Below, one piece after another: positions 54,954 to 63,232 of a DNA stretch of 64,000 nt; positions within the stretch are counted from its first letter, which is position 1; every line of letters starts with the position of its first letter. The position numbers were made by a program, and so were the translations under genes. The notes beneath the pieces were generated by a model, which had not been told where the DNA came from, ran no database searches, and worked only from the letters and a program-made list of their open reading frames with translations. Origin of the DNA: an uncultured Desulfobulbus sp. (GTDB lineage: Bacteria; Desulfobacterota; Desulfobulbia; Desulfobulbales; Desulfobulbaceae); assembly GCF_963664075.1 (NCBI RefSeq), contig NZ_OY760916.1, positions 4,436,710-4,500,709 on the forward strand, written 5' to 3'.

Positions 54954-55520
54954 ATGAAGATAGTCGGAATATATGGAAGCCCCCGCAAGCAAGGAAATTC
55001 AAGCCAACTGCTGGACGCCTTTCTTGAAGAGGCCCAAAAACACGGGGCCGAAACTCAAGGATATCACCTCAACAGCCTTACTATTAAGGGGTGTCAGGCC
55101 TGCTACCGTTGTCGTCAGCCGGGCCATGAAAAGCGGTGCGCCTTCAGCGATGACATGGAACCTATTCTGGCGGATGTCTTGTCTGCTGATCTGGTTGTCC
55201 TGGCCTCACCGGTCTATATGTGGCAGATGACTGCTCAGGCAAAGCTCTTTACCGATCGTCTCATGCCGGTGCTGAAGCCCGATTACTCCTCCTGGCTTGA
55301 TGGTCAACGCATGCTCTGCCTCTACACCCAGGGGCAACCGGACACCGAAAAATTTGCCCCGTATTTTTCCATGGTCAACCAGATGTTTTCCTTCCTCGGG
55401 TTCAAAACCCTAGAGCCGCTTGTCTTCGGCGGTCTGCGTGGAGTTAATGATGCGCAGGAACATCCAACCTATCTGAAGCGGATGCGTGACCGGGCAGGGG
55501 AACTCGCCCTGTTTGGCTGA
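54954..55520 (+). CDS. Flavodoxin-fold NAD(P)H-dependent oxidoreductase
   Basis: 188 residues. The FMN phosphate loop is YGSPRKQGNSSQLLDAF, followed by CQACYRCR, which in iron-sulfur flavoproteins is part of a cluster motif but here is shorter, and SPVYMWQMTAQAKLFTDR. It reduces quinones, flavins or other small acceptors. It lies beyond the eut terminator, so it is probably a separate unit, perhaps co-transcribed with the MFS gene. Confidence 0.88.
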   Translation: MKIVGIYGSPRKQGNSSQLLDAFLEEAQKHGAETQGYHLNSLTIKGCQACYRCRQPGHEKRCAFSDDMEPILADVLSADLVVLASPVYMWQMTAQAKLFTDRLMPVLKPDYSSWLDGQRMLCLYTQGQPDTEKFAPYFSMVNQMFSFLGFKTLEPLVFGGLRGVNDAQEHPTYLKRMRDRAGELALFG

Positions 55521-55545
55521 ACCATCGGACCTGCACGGTTATTAT

Positions 55546-56748
55546 ATGCCCCCAAAACTCCCCTCGGCTGGTCGCCTGCTGCTGGCCACCTGTATCATTG
55601 CTTTTTTCTGTTTTCTTGGCTCCTTCATGCGTATCCCAGTGGTCCCCCTCTTTGCGGTTTCGTTGGGGGCGGATACGGTTCAGGTCGGCTGGATCAACAG
55701 CGCCTTTATGTGTATGGCCGGGCTGCTCTCCATACCTTCTGGATTGCTCTCCGATAAAATCGGGCGACGTCGCCCCCTGCTTATCGGCTTGAGCCTCCTT
55801 GCGGGGTCTTCACTGTTGCTGACCATTTCGCAGACGCCCCTGCAGATGGGCTTCATCTACCTCTTTTTTGGGGTAGGTATGGCCGCGGTGACGCCGACCC
55901 TGATGTCCTATGTCGCTGATATAACGCCACCAGAAGCCCTCGGTAATGCCTTTGGTTGGTACACCATGGCCCTCTACTGCGGCATGACCCTGGGGCCGGC
56001 TGCCGGTGGCTTTTTAGGTGGCTTGATTGGATTTCGCGCAGTCTTTGTCTGTTCGGGCTGTATGATTGCGGTCATGATGGTGGTCGCCTTGTTTCGTCTG
56101 CCGGAACCTCCCCGTCATCTGCAGCGAGCTGTGCCGGCAACCAATTTTTTGACCACGCTCAGGCAGCTGGCAAAGAACCGACGATTACTTGCCTGCCTGC
56201 TGGTGACTGTGGGGGCCTGCATGGGCTTTGGCATGTTTATCACCTTTGTCCCGCTCTATGTGCGCAGTCTGGAGCTCCCCACCATGGCCGTGGGGATTGT
56301 CTGTGCGGTGCAGGCGCTCACCAATGCCATTGCCCGAATTCCAGCTGGCTGGCTCTGTGACCACATTACTGATCGCCGCCTGCTGGTCAGCGGTGGCCTG
56401 TTCTTTTTTGGCCTCTCCAATGCAGCCTTCGCCTGGTGCAACTCCCTGGCCACGGTCCTCTGTGCTGCGGCGGCCATGGGGCTAAGTATGGGGGTTGCAT
56501 TTACCGTTATCTGCGCGCTTATCGCCGATTCCGTGCCCGGGCAAATCCGGGGGGTGGCCATGGGCTGCTACAATACCTCTGTCTATTTGGGCATGTTGCT
56601 CTGCGCCCTGGGGATGGGCAAGGTCATCCATAATTACGGTTTTCACCGTGGGTTTGTGGTTACCGGGGGGATTATCATCGTTGCGCTCTTGCTGTTTACC
56701 GTTCTCTATGGAGCTCCCCAAAAGCCAGCTCATCTTCAAGAGCATTAA
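55546..56748 (+). CDS. MFS transporter
   Basis: 400 residues from ATG 55546, with twelve membrane helices. SGLLSDKIGRRRPLLIGL is the MFS loop 2-3 signature. The substrate cannot be told; the closest types are drug or sugar-phosphate efflux members. An in-frame start at 55486 would overlap the oxidoreductase gene. It ends convergently with the K+ channel gene, overlapping by 4 bp. Confidence 0.88.
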   Translation: MPPKLPSAGRLLLATCIIAFFCFLGSFMRIPVVPLFAVSLGADTVQVGWINSAFMCMAGLLSIPSGLLSDKIGRRRPLLIGLSLLAGSSLLLTISQTPLQMGFIYLFFGVGMAAVTPTLMSYVADITPPEALGNAFGWYTMALYCGMTLGPAAGGFLGGLIGFRAVFVCSGCMIAVMMVVALFRLPEPPRHLQRAVPATNFLTTLRQLAKNRRLLACLLVTVGACMGFGMFITFVPLYVRSLELPTMAVGIVCAVQALTNAIARIPAGWLCDHITDRRLLVSGGLFFFGLSNAAFAWCNSLATVLCAAAAMGLSMGVAFTVICALIADSVPGQIRGVAMGCYNTSVYLGMLLCALGMGKVIHNYGFHRGFVVTGGIIIVALLLFTVLYGAPQKPAHLQEH

Positions 56749-58442
56749 ATCTCAGGGAATTTTTCGACAAAGGATTTTTCAGCGGTAGCGGTGCCGATGA
56801 GGAGTAATTCGTCGTCAGGGGCAAAGGGTGCACTTGGCTCAGGATTGATCATAAGACTACCATTGCGAAAAATTGCAATGACACTGCACCCGGTTTTTTC
56901 ACGAATACCGGAGGTGAGAAGGTTCTTTTTGATCAGTTTTCGATGCACCTGACTGCGAAAGATATTGAGCCCTTCTGTGAGCATGAGCACCCGGTCGGGA
57001 GTGAGAATGTTGATAATCGTGTTGGCCGCCATGGAGGCGTGTGACATGACCAGATCGGCACCCGCGGCATGGAGCACATTGATGTTGCGATCCAGAGTAG
57101 CCCGACTGATGATCTGGATATCCGGGCGGAGTCGACGGCAGTAAATGGTGAGGTAGATATTCACATCATCATTATGGGTGGTGATGAAGACCGAGGGAGC
57201 CTGTTCAATTCCTGCCTTGACCAGGGTCTCGTAATCAGCCGCACTTCCCGTAATACTGTGTTCGCGTTCTTTGCTGATACGCCGGTTTTTTTCAACAATA
57301 CGGTAACTCATCCCCTGCTCTCGCAGAGTGTCCACCGCCGCCTGCCCCACACGACCTCCCCCTAGAATCAGCGCCGGTGCTGCCTCTACCCCTGTTTTTG
57401 ATTCCCCAACGTAGGTATCATAGGCTGTGAGCTGTTCTTCGGATCCAGCCAGCACCAGAACCGTGCTCGATTCGATCATGGATTCGGCGCGGGGGAGAGA
57501 AAAGGAACCCCGATCCCAGAGTCCAACAACCGTAATGCCGGTTTTCTGGCGCAGACCACTGGACAGGATTGATTTGCCCACCAGAGGGGTGCGCATGGCC
57601 GGTGCCTCCGCGATAACCAAATCCTCAAATTGGCCGATCACATTGGAACGGGTCCGGGTTCCCAAGGTCCGCCTGGCCAGAGATTGCCCCAGCATCTGCA
57701 TAAACTGGAATACATGGGTACAGCCGGCCAGATGGAGGATATCCACCGAGTCGATCATATCCGCATTGGCCACTATGGGAACCTCCGGGGCGATTTCCCG
57801 CACCGTGTAGACAATGCTGGTGTTTTTCATGTCATCGTTGAGGGCGACCACAAGAGCTGCCTGATGAACCTGCGCCCGGTTGTAGGTCTCGGAATCGTCG
57901 AGATCACCCACCAATACCTTGTACCCCTGGTCAACCAGATCAAGCCCCTGCTGGACATCTGGGATGAGCAGGACATAGTCATGGCCGTACTGTTTGAGCC
58001 GCTGGACCAGGACAATGGTGATGGGGTCAAAAAAGGTGATGATAACGTGATTGCTGACCTCAGAGGAAAGGTGACGTGGCACCCTGGACTTATTCTGGGC
58101 CTCAAGCCAGGGAGCATAGAAAAACTGGATAAAGGTAAAGGGCAGCATCACCAGGAGAAAAATGACCCCGGAGAGCAGGACGAGAATGGAAAATAACCTG
58201 CCGATATCCGAGTGAAAGGTGATATCGCCAAAGCCCAGGGTCGACATCACCGTCAGCGTCCAGTAGAGACCGGTGAGCCAGGAAAAATCACGTCCCTCCA
58301 GGGCCATGATGACATGGAAGAGATAACTGTAGAGGACGACCAGCCCGGCAAGAAAGAGGATAAATTCCACCAGAGAGCGGATATTGCGCCGGGCTTTTCG
58401 ATCCTGCAGCAGAAAGAGGAACTGCGAGGGCAGATATTTCAT
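56745..58442 (-). CDS. TrkA/RCK-gated potassium channel protein
   Basis: 565 residues from ATG 58442. Two membrane helices flank a pore loop with selectivity filter TLGFGD (residues 68-73), and two RCK (TrkA-N) domains follow, each with TrkA-C. The first RCK lacks a clear glycine-rich nucleotide motif (HVIITFFDPITIVLVQRL); the second has LILGGGRVGQAAVD. It is a Kch/MthK-type K+ channel with ligand gating. It is the last gene of a five-gene operon with CBS and PII-like proteins. Confidence 0.9.
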   Translation of the reverse strand: MKYLPSQFLFLLQDRKARRNIRSLVEFILFLAGLVVLYSYLFHVIMALEGRDFSWLTGLYWTLTVMSTLGFGDITFHSDIGRLFSILVLLSGVIFLLVMLPFTFIQFFYAPWLEAQNKSRVPRHLSSEVSNHVIITFFDPITIVLVQRLKQYGHDYVLLIPDVQQGLDLVDQGYKVLVGDLDDSETYNRAQVHQAALVVALNDDMKNTSIVYTVREIAPEVPIVANADMIDSVDILHLAGCTHVFQFMQMLGQSLARRTLGTRTRSNVIGQFEDLVIAEAPAMRTPLVGKSILSSGLRQKTGITVVGLWDRGSFSLPRAESMIESSTVLVLAGSEEQLTAYDTYVGESKTGVEAAPALILGGGRVGQAAVDTLREQGMSYRIVEKNRRISKEREHSITGSAADYETLVKAGIEQAPSVFITTHNDDVNIYLTIYCRRLRPDIQIISRATLDRNINVLHAAGADLVMSHASMAANTIINILTPDRVLMLTEGLNIFRSQVHRKLIKKNLLTSGIREKTGCSVIAIFRNGSLMINPEPSAPFAPDDELLLIGTATAEKSFVEKFPEI

Positions 58443-58452
58443 CTGTCTGAGA

Positions 58453-58860
58453 CTACCTTTCAAACAGGTCGCAGTCGAGCACCAGAGAACTCAAGGTGAC
58501 CATGCCAACCAACTCGCCCTTGTCTTCAACCGGGGCCCGGCGCATGCCGACCCGGTGGAGCAGGCGGGCAATGTAGCGTATATCCATGTCCGCCGGAACT
58601 GCCAATGCCGGTTTGGCCATGATCTCGTAGACATTGACCTCTTCCGCTCGCTTGCCTGGGATAAGGACGCCATTGATGATATCCTGGACCGAAAGCAAGC
58701 CCCAGGCATCGTCCTCGTTTCTTTTGTTGACCAAGAGACTGTGCACCCGCTCGCTGCGCATCATGGCGGCGGCCTCTTTGACGGTGGCCATGCCGTCGAT
58801 GGCAATAATGTTGGGATTCATCACATCCCGTCCCCGAATGATGGTTTCTGTAGCTGTCAT
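58453..58860 (-). CDS. CBS-domain pair protein
   Basis: 135 residues from ATG 58860; longer in-frame starts reach into the PII-like gene in another frame and are rejected. Two CBS motifs are present: DVMNPNIIAIDGMATVKEAAAMM and YEIMAKPALAVPADMDIRYIA. Such pairs bind adenine nucleotides. It is encoded 10 bp before the K+ channel gene, so it may gate that channel or report energy state. Confidence 0.88.
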   Translation of the reverse strand: MTATETIIRGRDVMNPNIIAIDGMATVKEAAAMMRSERVHSLLVNKRNEDDAWGLLSVQDIINGVLIPGKRAEEVNVYEIMAKPALAVPADMDIRYIARLLHRVGMRRAPVEDKGELVGMVTLSSLVLDCDLFER

Positions 58861-58906
58861 GGTTGTTCTCTTAATGGAATTGATGAAGGGGATCTTGCAT
58901 CCAGGT

Positions 58907-59254
58907 TTAGAAATACTGCTTGCGGACTTCTTCCTTAAATTTCTCCAGTTGACTCTCCAGGCCGATAACCGATTCAACTGGAAGGACAAAGGCGATGCCC
59001 GTACCGGGTTTGTCAAACTTACCGGCGGTGGAGATGGCATCGAGCACCGGGCGGACAATATGTTCTTCAAGGAGAAACATGATGATATCCGTTGGTGCCT
59101 CCAGGGAGAGACCAAAAAAGGTTTTAGCCTCATGCATGCCGGTACCACGTGCCGGGATAATGGTCGCTCCGGTTGCGCCGGCCTCTTTGGCCGCATCGAC
59201 CACGGCATCGGTAATATCTGTTTTGACCGAGGCGAGGATAATTTTAAACTTCAT
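58907..59254 (-). CDS. PII-like signalling protein
   Basis: 115 residues with the PII ferredoxin-like fold (IILASVKTDITDAVVDAAKEAGATGATIIPARG, then VLDAISTAGKFDKPGTGIAFVLPVESV). The T-loop is short and lacks the uridylylation tyrosine. The B-loop TGKIGDGK of GlnB is altered to AGKFDKPGTG. It is therefore not GlnB/GlnK but a transporter-linked PII-like protein. It overlaps the DUF1538 gene by 11 bp, pointing to that membrane pair as its target. Confidence 0.87.
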   Translation of the reverse strand: MKFKIILASVKTDITDAVVDAAKEAGATGATIIPARGTGMHEAKTFFGLSLEAPTDIIMFLLEEHIVRPVLDAISTAGKFDKPGTGIAFVLPVESVIGLESQLEKFKEEVRKQYF

Positions 59255-60041
59255 GAGAGTGCTCCTGATGTTGTTTCTTGGTTCGCAAGACCATCAACTG
59301 AGCATACTGTCCGTAGCCCAGAACGGCGATTATAGGAAAGAGACTGGCAAAGGCGATGAGGCCGAAGCCATCGATGGCCGGATTTCTGCCGGGCACCATT
59401 GCGGCCAGACCAAGGCCAAGGGCCGCGACAATGGGGACGGTCACCGTGGAGGTGGTGACGCCACCGGAATCATAGGCAATGGCCAGGATGGATTTGGGGG
59501 CAAAACAGGTCTGGAGCAGCACCACGATATACCCCGCAAGAATATAAAGATAGAGGGGCGTGCCGGTGACGATGCGAAATGTTCCCAGGCTGATGCCCAC
59601 AGCTACACCAATGGCCACCATGATCCGCAGGGCCCAGGCATTGATGCTGCCCCCGGATACCTCTGCGGCCTTCAGGCCGATGGCAATCAGGGATGGTTCG
59701 GCAATGGTGGTGGCAAAACCGATCAGCGCTGCAAAGAGGTAGATCCAGCCATAATTGGTCCAATCGGTCAGATCAATGCTTGCTTTGCTGCCCTGAAGGA
59801 AAACAGGATCAGCCAATTGGCTTGCCATGATTTTCCCGAGTGGAAAAAGCGCCTTTTCCAGGCCCAGCAGAAAAAAGGTCAGACCAAGCACCACATACAG
59901 GGTCCCCACCAGGATGTTATGTAAATGGGGAATTGGCTTTTTTATAACAACAATTTGAAAAAAGCCAAAGAGGAGCACAATAGGGAGTAGGTCCCGGCAG
60001 GTCGAGAGAAAATCTTGTCCAAAATGATACAGATAGTCCAT
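59244..60041 (-). CDS. DUF1538 membrane protein, first of pair
   Basis: 265 residues with about seven membrane helices. DLLPIVLLFGFFQIVVIKKP, ALIGFATTIAEPSLIAIG and AIAYDSGGVTTSTVTVPIV are the DUF1538 signatures. The other DUF1538 gene lies upstream. Paired DUF1538 proteins (UmpA/UmpB) were reported, from memory, as a Na+(Li+,K+)/H+ antiporter in Halomonas. Here they are linked to PII-like, CBS and K+ channel genes. Confidence 0.87.
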   Translation of the reverse strand: MDYLYHFGQDFLSTCRDLLPIVLLFGFFQIVVIKKPIPHLHNILVGTLYVVLGLTFFLLGLEKALFPLGKIMASQLADPVFLQGSKASIDLTDWTNYGWIYLFAALIGFATTIAEPSLIAIGLKAAEVSGGSINAWALRIMVAIGVAVGISLGTFRIVTGTPLYLYILAGYIVVLLQTCFAPKSILAIAYDSGGVTTSTVTVPIVAALGLGLAAMVPGRNPAIDGFGLIAFASLFPIIAVLGYGQYAQLMVLRTKKQHQEHSHEV

Positions 60042-60114
60042 GCTGAATCTCCGGCTGCACGAGCTGTGCAGTCAGGTTGAAAGGCTGTCGTACAATGGGT
60101 GTTCTGAGGCCAGC

Positions 60115-60876
60115 TCAGAAAATGATGAGCCCATACCCCATGACAAACATCATCGGTAAAAGGGAGGCAAAGGCAATCATACCAAAGCCATCGGTGAGCG
60201 GGTTGCGGCCACGGATGACTGTGGCCAGACCGACACCAAGTGCAGTGACCAGGGGGACGGTAATGGTTGAGGTCGTCACTCCGCCGGAGTCGTAGGCGAT
60301 GCCGATGATTTCCTCTGGAGCAACCAGGGTCAGGGCCATGACCACGCAGTAGCCGCCAATGATGAGGTAATGGAGGGGCCAGTTTTTCAAAATGCGCATC
60401 ACCCCAAGCAAAATGGCAAAGCCGACAGAAAAGGCCACGGTCATGCGGAGTCCCAGGCTGTAGAGGTTCTTTACTTTGGGCGTGTCTTCAAGCAGGCCAC
60501 CAAGAACGGCGATGTCGGCCGCTTCCTTGGCAATGGCGATCAGCGCCGGTTCGGCAACCGTGGTCGAAAATCCGATGGCAAAGCTGAAGAGTAACAGCCA
60601 GAAGAGGCTGCCTTTGCGAGTCAGTGCATGGGCCATGCCCTCCCCCAGAGGAAAGAGGGCGCGCTCCAATCCTTCGATAAACATACTCAGGCCAATCACC
60701 ACCAGGCCTGTCCCCATGAGGATATCACCCAGGTTGGGAAGCGGTTTACGGATGATGACAAACTGGAACAGACCTATGACCAAAACAATAGGGAGCAAAT
60801 CGGTACAGGCCGCCCGCAGTTTTTTGGCGATGTAGGTCGCGTTGGCGAGGAAAATTTGGTGGGTTTTAAGTTGCAT
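60115..60876 (-). CDS. DUF1538 membrane protein, second of pair
   Basis: 253 residues from ATG 60876; the frame extends to 61035, but the added residues are not membrane-like or conserved. DLLPIVLVIGLFQFVIIRKP, AIGFSTTVAEPALIAIA and IGIAYDSGGVTTSTITVPL closely match the paired gene, which suggests an ancient duplication. It is the first gene of the five-gene minus-strand operon. Confidence 0.87.
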   Translation of the reverse strand: MQLKTHQIFLANATYIAKKLRAACTDLLPIVLVIGLFQFVIIRKPLPNLGDILMGTGLVVIGLSMFIEGLERALFPLGEGMAHALTRKGSLFWLLLFSFAIGFSTTVAEPALIAIAKEAADIAVLGGLLEDTPKVKNLYSLGLRMTVAFSVGFAILLGVMRILKNWPLHYLIIGGYCVVMALTLVAPEEIIGIAYDSGGVTTSTITVPLVTALGVGLATVIRGRNPLTDGFGMIAFASLLPMMFVMGYGLIIF

Positions 60877-61327
60877 CGACAGGAACAAAAAAGGTTCTAG
60901 GGGCGCACGAGGCGGAGAAGTGGTTTCTTTTTCATTCAAAAGGCCAAAAACACGTGTGCAGAATGGCTTGAAGAATGGCTTATGCGGCCAAGGCGTTACC
61001 TGGTCAAGACCGGGAGCCCTTGGCAGAAAAAGCAATTACTCAAGGATGCTGCATGTTCAGGCAAAAAAGAAACTTCAGGAGCGGAACGCTCTTCCCCATG
61101 GGAAAAAAACTCAATGTTGAGGAGACCTGTCGTCTAGGTATGCAGTGTATTGTACCGGGTAGCTACATTTTTGCAAACAAAGTCGAGATCCTGCAGGTGA
61201 AAATGACCAGGGACACGGGCGTGCTCATGCATGCCCCATAGGGTGGAGGGGGTAACTGAATATTCCATACAATTGTTAAAAAGTATTCGTCTTGTCAAAA
61301 GTTACGTTGTTCGGTGAGGACTCTTCA
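60877..61327 (-). other. Intergenic region upstream of the DUF1538 operon
   Basis: About 450 bp. It should hold the promoter of the minus-strand DUF1538 operon, but no clear -35/-10 is called. A 47-codon plus-strand frame (61098-61241) has no ribosome binding site at proper distance and no recognised similarity. Nothing else is seen. Confidence 0.4.
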
Positions 61328-61684
61328 TCACCTATTCGGGTTGGCTTCAAGATCGGTATAGGCCTCGGGAACAAATCGTGGGGTACAGACTGCAAGAAAG
61401 ATGAGATCTTCTCTGCCCGTGTTGGTGATCCGCTGGCGTTGTCCTGAGGCAATAGAAACGCTCTCCCCGGGAGCAACAGGCTGGGGTGGTGCTTCACCAA
61501 TTTCAGCAAGACCTGTTCCTGCAAGTATCAGATAGCGCTCTTCAATCCCTTCCAAGCTATGCCAGCGGGTGGTCTCTCCGGGCCGAACCCGGGCCCTGGC
61601 CACCGAAACTGCCGGATCCGCCAAGGTGTTGTGTAGTTCTGTGATGTAACATCCTTCTTCAAAATAATATTCCTGGTTCTCCAT
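61328..61684 (-). CDS. Small cupin-domain protein
   Basis: 118 residues from ATG 61684, which follows GGAGAG. The cupin motif is GETTRWHSLEGIEERYLILAGTG, with PGESVSIASGQRQRITNTG as the second motif. It is a single-domain beta-barrel that may bind a metal through His and Glu residues. Ligand and reaction are unknown. It stands alone on the minus strand. Confidence 0.85.
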   Translation of the reverse strand: MENQEYYFEEGCYITELHNTLADPAVSVARARVRPGETTRWHSLEGIEERYLILAGTGLAEIGEAPPQPVAPGESVSIASGQRQRITNTGREDLIFLAVCTPRFVPEAYTDLEANPNR

Positions 61685-62074
61685 TGATCTCTCCACAGGG
61701 GCATCGGCGTATGCTTAAACATTGGTTGTGCCTACCCTGCCATTCTTCTTCGTTGCATGCGAGATCTTTTCAGTGACGGCTCAAATTTGATGGCATCGTA
61801 AAAAGTCAAAAAACAAAAAAATGGCCTTAATAAATTCAGCATCTTACGAGGCTCGGAACGTCGTTCTCGGGGCTTTTTGCGAGAACGACAAATTTTCTAT
61901 TAAATATTAATTTATAATTATATATCATGATGAAAAGTTATTTAAAATAAATTTTTATTGCAAATCAATCACCGAATCGCTAAGAGAAAATCAATCCATC
62001 GGCGAGAGGTGGTGCTGTGCGCAAGCACGAGGATCCTCTTGCCGGAAAAGGCACGTCTACCTGCGAGGTTTCCT
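61685..62074 (+). other. Intergenic region between cupin and wHTH genes
   Basis: 390 bp between divergent genes. It is AT-rich at 61900-61960. It contains the perfect inverted repeat listed separately, and probably promoters that I cannot fix. Confidence 0.4.
61860..61889. repeat. Perfect 10-bp inverted repeat, possible dispersed palindrome
   Basis: GTCGTTCTCG and CGAGAACGAC are separated by 10 bases. The upstream ATGGCATCGTAAAAAGTC text and this arm resemble dispersed repeats that I have seen in related bacteria, but only one copy is in this window. It could also act as a terminator-like hairpin. Confidence 0.4.
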
Positions 62075-62317
62075 ATGTCTCTTGGTCCCCAAAAACTGCA
62101 AATTCTCCGTATGCTCTCCTTGAATCTCCGCAATCCCCAGCCGGAACCTGTCAGTTCGGACACCATCGCCCGAAGATTGCAGCTCAGTCTGCCGGAGACC
62201 GTTCTCCTGATTAAGGTGATGAATGATATGGGGGTGATCCAAAGTAATATGGAACATCATCTCTGCCTGATTACCCGTAAAGGAATGGATTGCCTCAAGC
62301 TGGCCGAGGTGCAATGA
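62075..62317 (+). CDS. Small winged-helix DNA-binding protein
   Basis: 80 residues from ATG 62075 (GAGG upstream); the frame runs further upstream to 61958 without support. QKLQILRMLSLNLRN, a helix-turn-helix (SSDTIARRLQLSLPETVLLIKVMNDMG) and a wing (HHLCLITRKGMDCLKL) form a wHTH. Its stop overlaps the start of the GAF-ANTAR gene (ATGA), so the two are coupled and likely act in one pathway. Confidence 0.75.
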   Translation: MSLGPQKLQILRMLSLNLRNPQPEPVSSDTIARRLQLSLPETVLLIKVMNDMGVIQSNMEHHLCLITRKGMDCLKLAEVQ

Positions 62318-63045
62318 CTGCGCAGCAGGGCGTGGAGCCTGATTCTCCAAGTTATGATCACTATATCAAAGCATTGACCGATATCAGCAGGGCCATTACC
62401 TCGGATCTTTTCCTGGAAGACGTATTTAAGTTGATGGTGATGGTGGTCGCTCGGGTGACCGGGGTGGATATCTGCTCCTTATGGCTGCTCGACAACGATG
62501 CAGATCCTCCTGTACTCCGTCTTAAGGCGACCCAGGCGATCGAAGCGGAATACATGATTGACCGAACCCTTGCGGTAGGGGAGGGAGTGGTCGGGCATGT
62601 GAGTTCAACAGGACAGCCCTTGGTTATTGCTGATGTCTTACAATTTGAAATTTTTAAAGAAAAAGAAATGGCGCGAAAGCTGGGGCTGGTCTCCATGGCC
62701 GGGGTGCCGTTGCTTGGAAAAAAACGACAGGTGGTCGGTGTGCTCAACTGTTTCACCCTGGCGGCCCACGAGTTTTCACCAACGGATCTCAACCTCTTGT
62801 CCGCTGTTGCCAATCAGGCAGCCCTGGCTATTCATACTAGTGAACTCGTTGTCCGTACCCGATTGATTGAGGAGGAGCTGAAATCGCGCAAAACCATTGA
62901 GCGTGCCAAAGAAATTGTGATGGAGCGGTTGCAGATCAACGGAGAAGAGGCCTATCGCTGGCTGCGGAAGCAGAGTATGAATGGAAGGAGAACGCTTCTC
63001 GAAGTCTCTGAGGCTGTCCTCTTGTCTGTAGAATTGAGCGTGTGA
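62314..63045 (+). CDS. GAF-ANTAR RNA-binding antiterminator
   Basis: 243 residues from ATG 62314 (GAGGTG upstream). A GAF domain (about 15-165) is followed by a coiled linker and an ANTAR domain (about 190-240; KTIERAKEIVMERLQINGEEAYRWLRKQ, then RRTLLEVSEAVLLS). There is no receiver domain, so it should respond to a ligand through GAF rather than to phosphate. A dual-hairpin leader with matching loops starts 57 bp after its stop and precedes a glutamate synthase gene, its likely target. Confidence 0.92.
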   Translation: MTAQQGVEPDSPSYDHYIKALTDISRAITSDLFLEDVFKLMVMVVARVTGVDICSLWLLDNDADPPVLRLKATQAIEAEYMIDRTLAVGEGVVGHVSSTGQPLVIADVLQFEIFKEKEMARKLGLVSMAGVPLLGKKRQVVGVLNCFTLAAHEFSPTDLNLLSAVANQAALAIHTSELVVRTRLIEEELKSRKTIERAKEIVMERLQINGEEAYRWLRKQSMNGRRTLLEVSEAVLLSVELSV

Positions 63046-63063
63046 TTCATTTTTAATTATTTA

Positions 63064-63092
63064 TTGACTTATTAGTTCATTTTAAATAAAAA
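63064..63092 (+). promoter_or_regulatory. Putative sigma-70 promoter of the glutamate synthase leader
   Basis: TTGACT (63064-63069) and TAAAAA (63087-63092) are 17 bp apart. A start near 63099 would place ANTAR hairpin 1 at the very 5' end of the RNA. Confidence 0.5.
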
Positions 63093-63101
63093 AGAGCGAT
63101 G

Positions 63102-63159
63102 TGTTGGCCACAACGGCGTGTCCAGCAAACAGCGACGAATATTCGGACAATGGCGTCTG
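63102..63159 (+). promoter_or_regulatory. ANTAR dual-hairpin antiterminator, leader of glutamate synthase
   Basis: Hairpin 1 (63102-63127) has a stem of about ten pairs with one mismatch next to CAC/GTG and loop AACGGC. Hairpin 2 (63144-63159) is CGGAC/GTCTG with one G-T pair and loop AATGGC. Both loops have A1 and G4. The GTCTG arm is also part of the terminator that follows. The design is the same as the two eut leaders, and hairpin 1 has an identical loop. Confidence 0.85.
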
Positions 63160-63195
63160 TCCCCTGGGGTTCACGGGGGGATAGGCGCTTTTTTT
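63153..63195 (+). terminator. Conditional terminator in the glutamate synthase leader
   Basis: GCGTCTGTCCCC pairs over 12 positions with GGGGATAGGCGC (two G-T pairs), followed by seven T residues. It lies 37 bp before the ATG and overlaps ANTAR hairpin 2. Confidence 0.9.
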
Positions 63196-63232
63196 GTGTC
63201 GAAGCTTCTCACATACCTGATGAGGGAGAACT

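Noticed and set aside
58861..59208. 5' extension of the CBS gene to 59208
   Set aside because: The extension is an out-of-frame reading of the PII-like gene; ATG 58860 begins the conserved protein.
61098..61241. 47-codon plus-strand frame upstream of the DUF1538 operon
   Set aside because: AGGAG is too far from the ATG and nothing in the sequence is recognisable.
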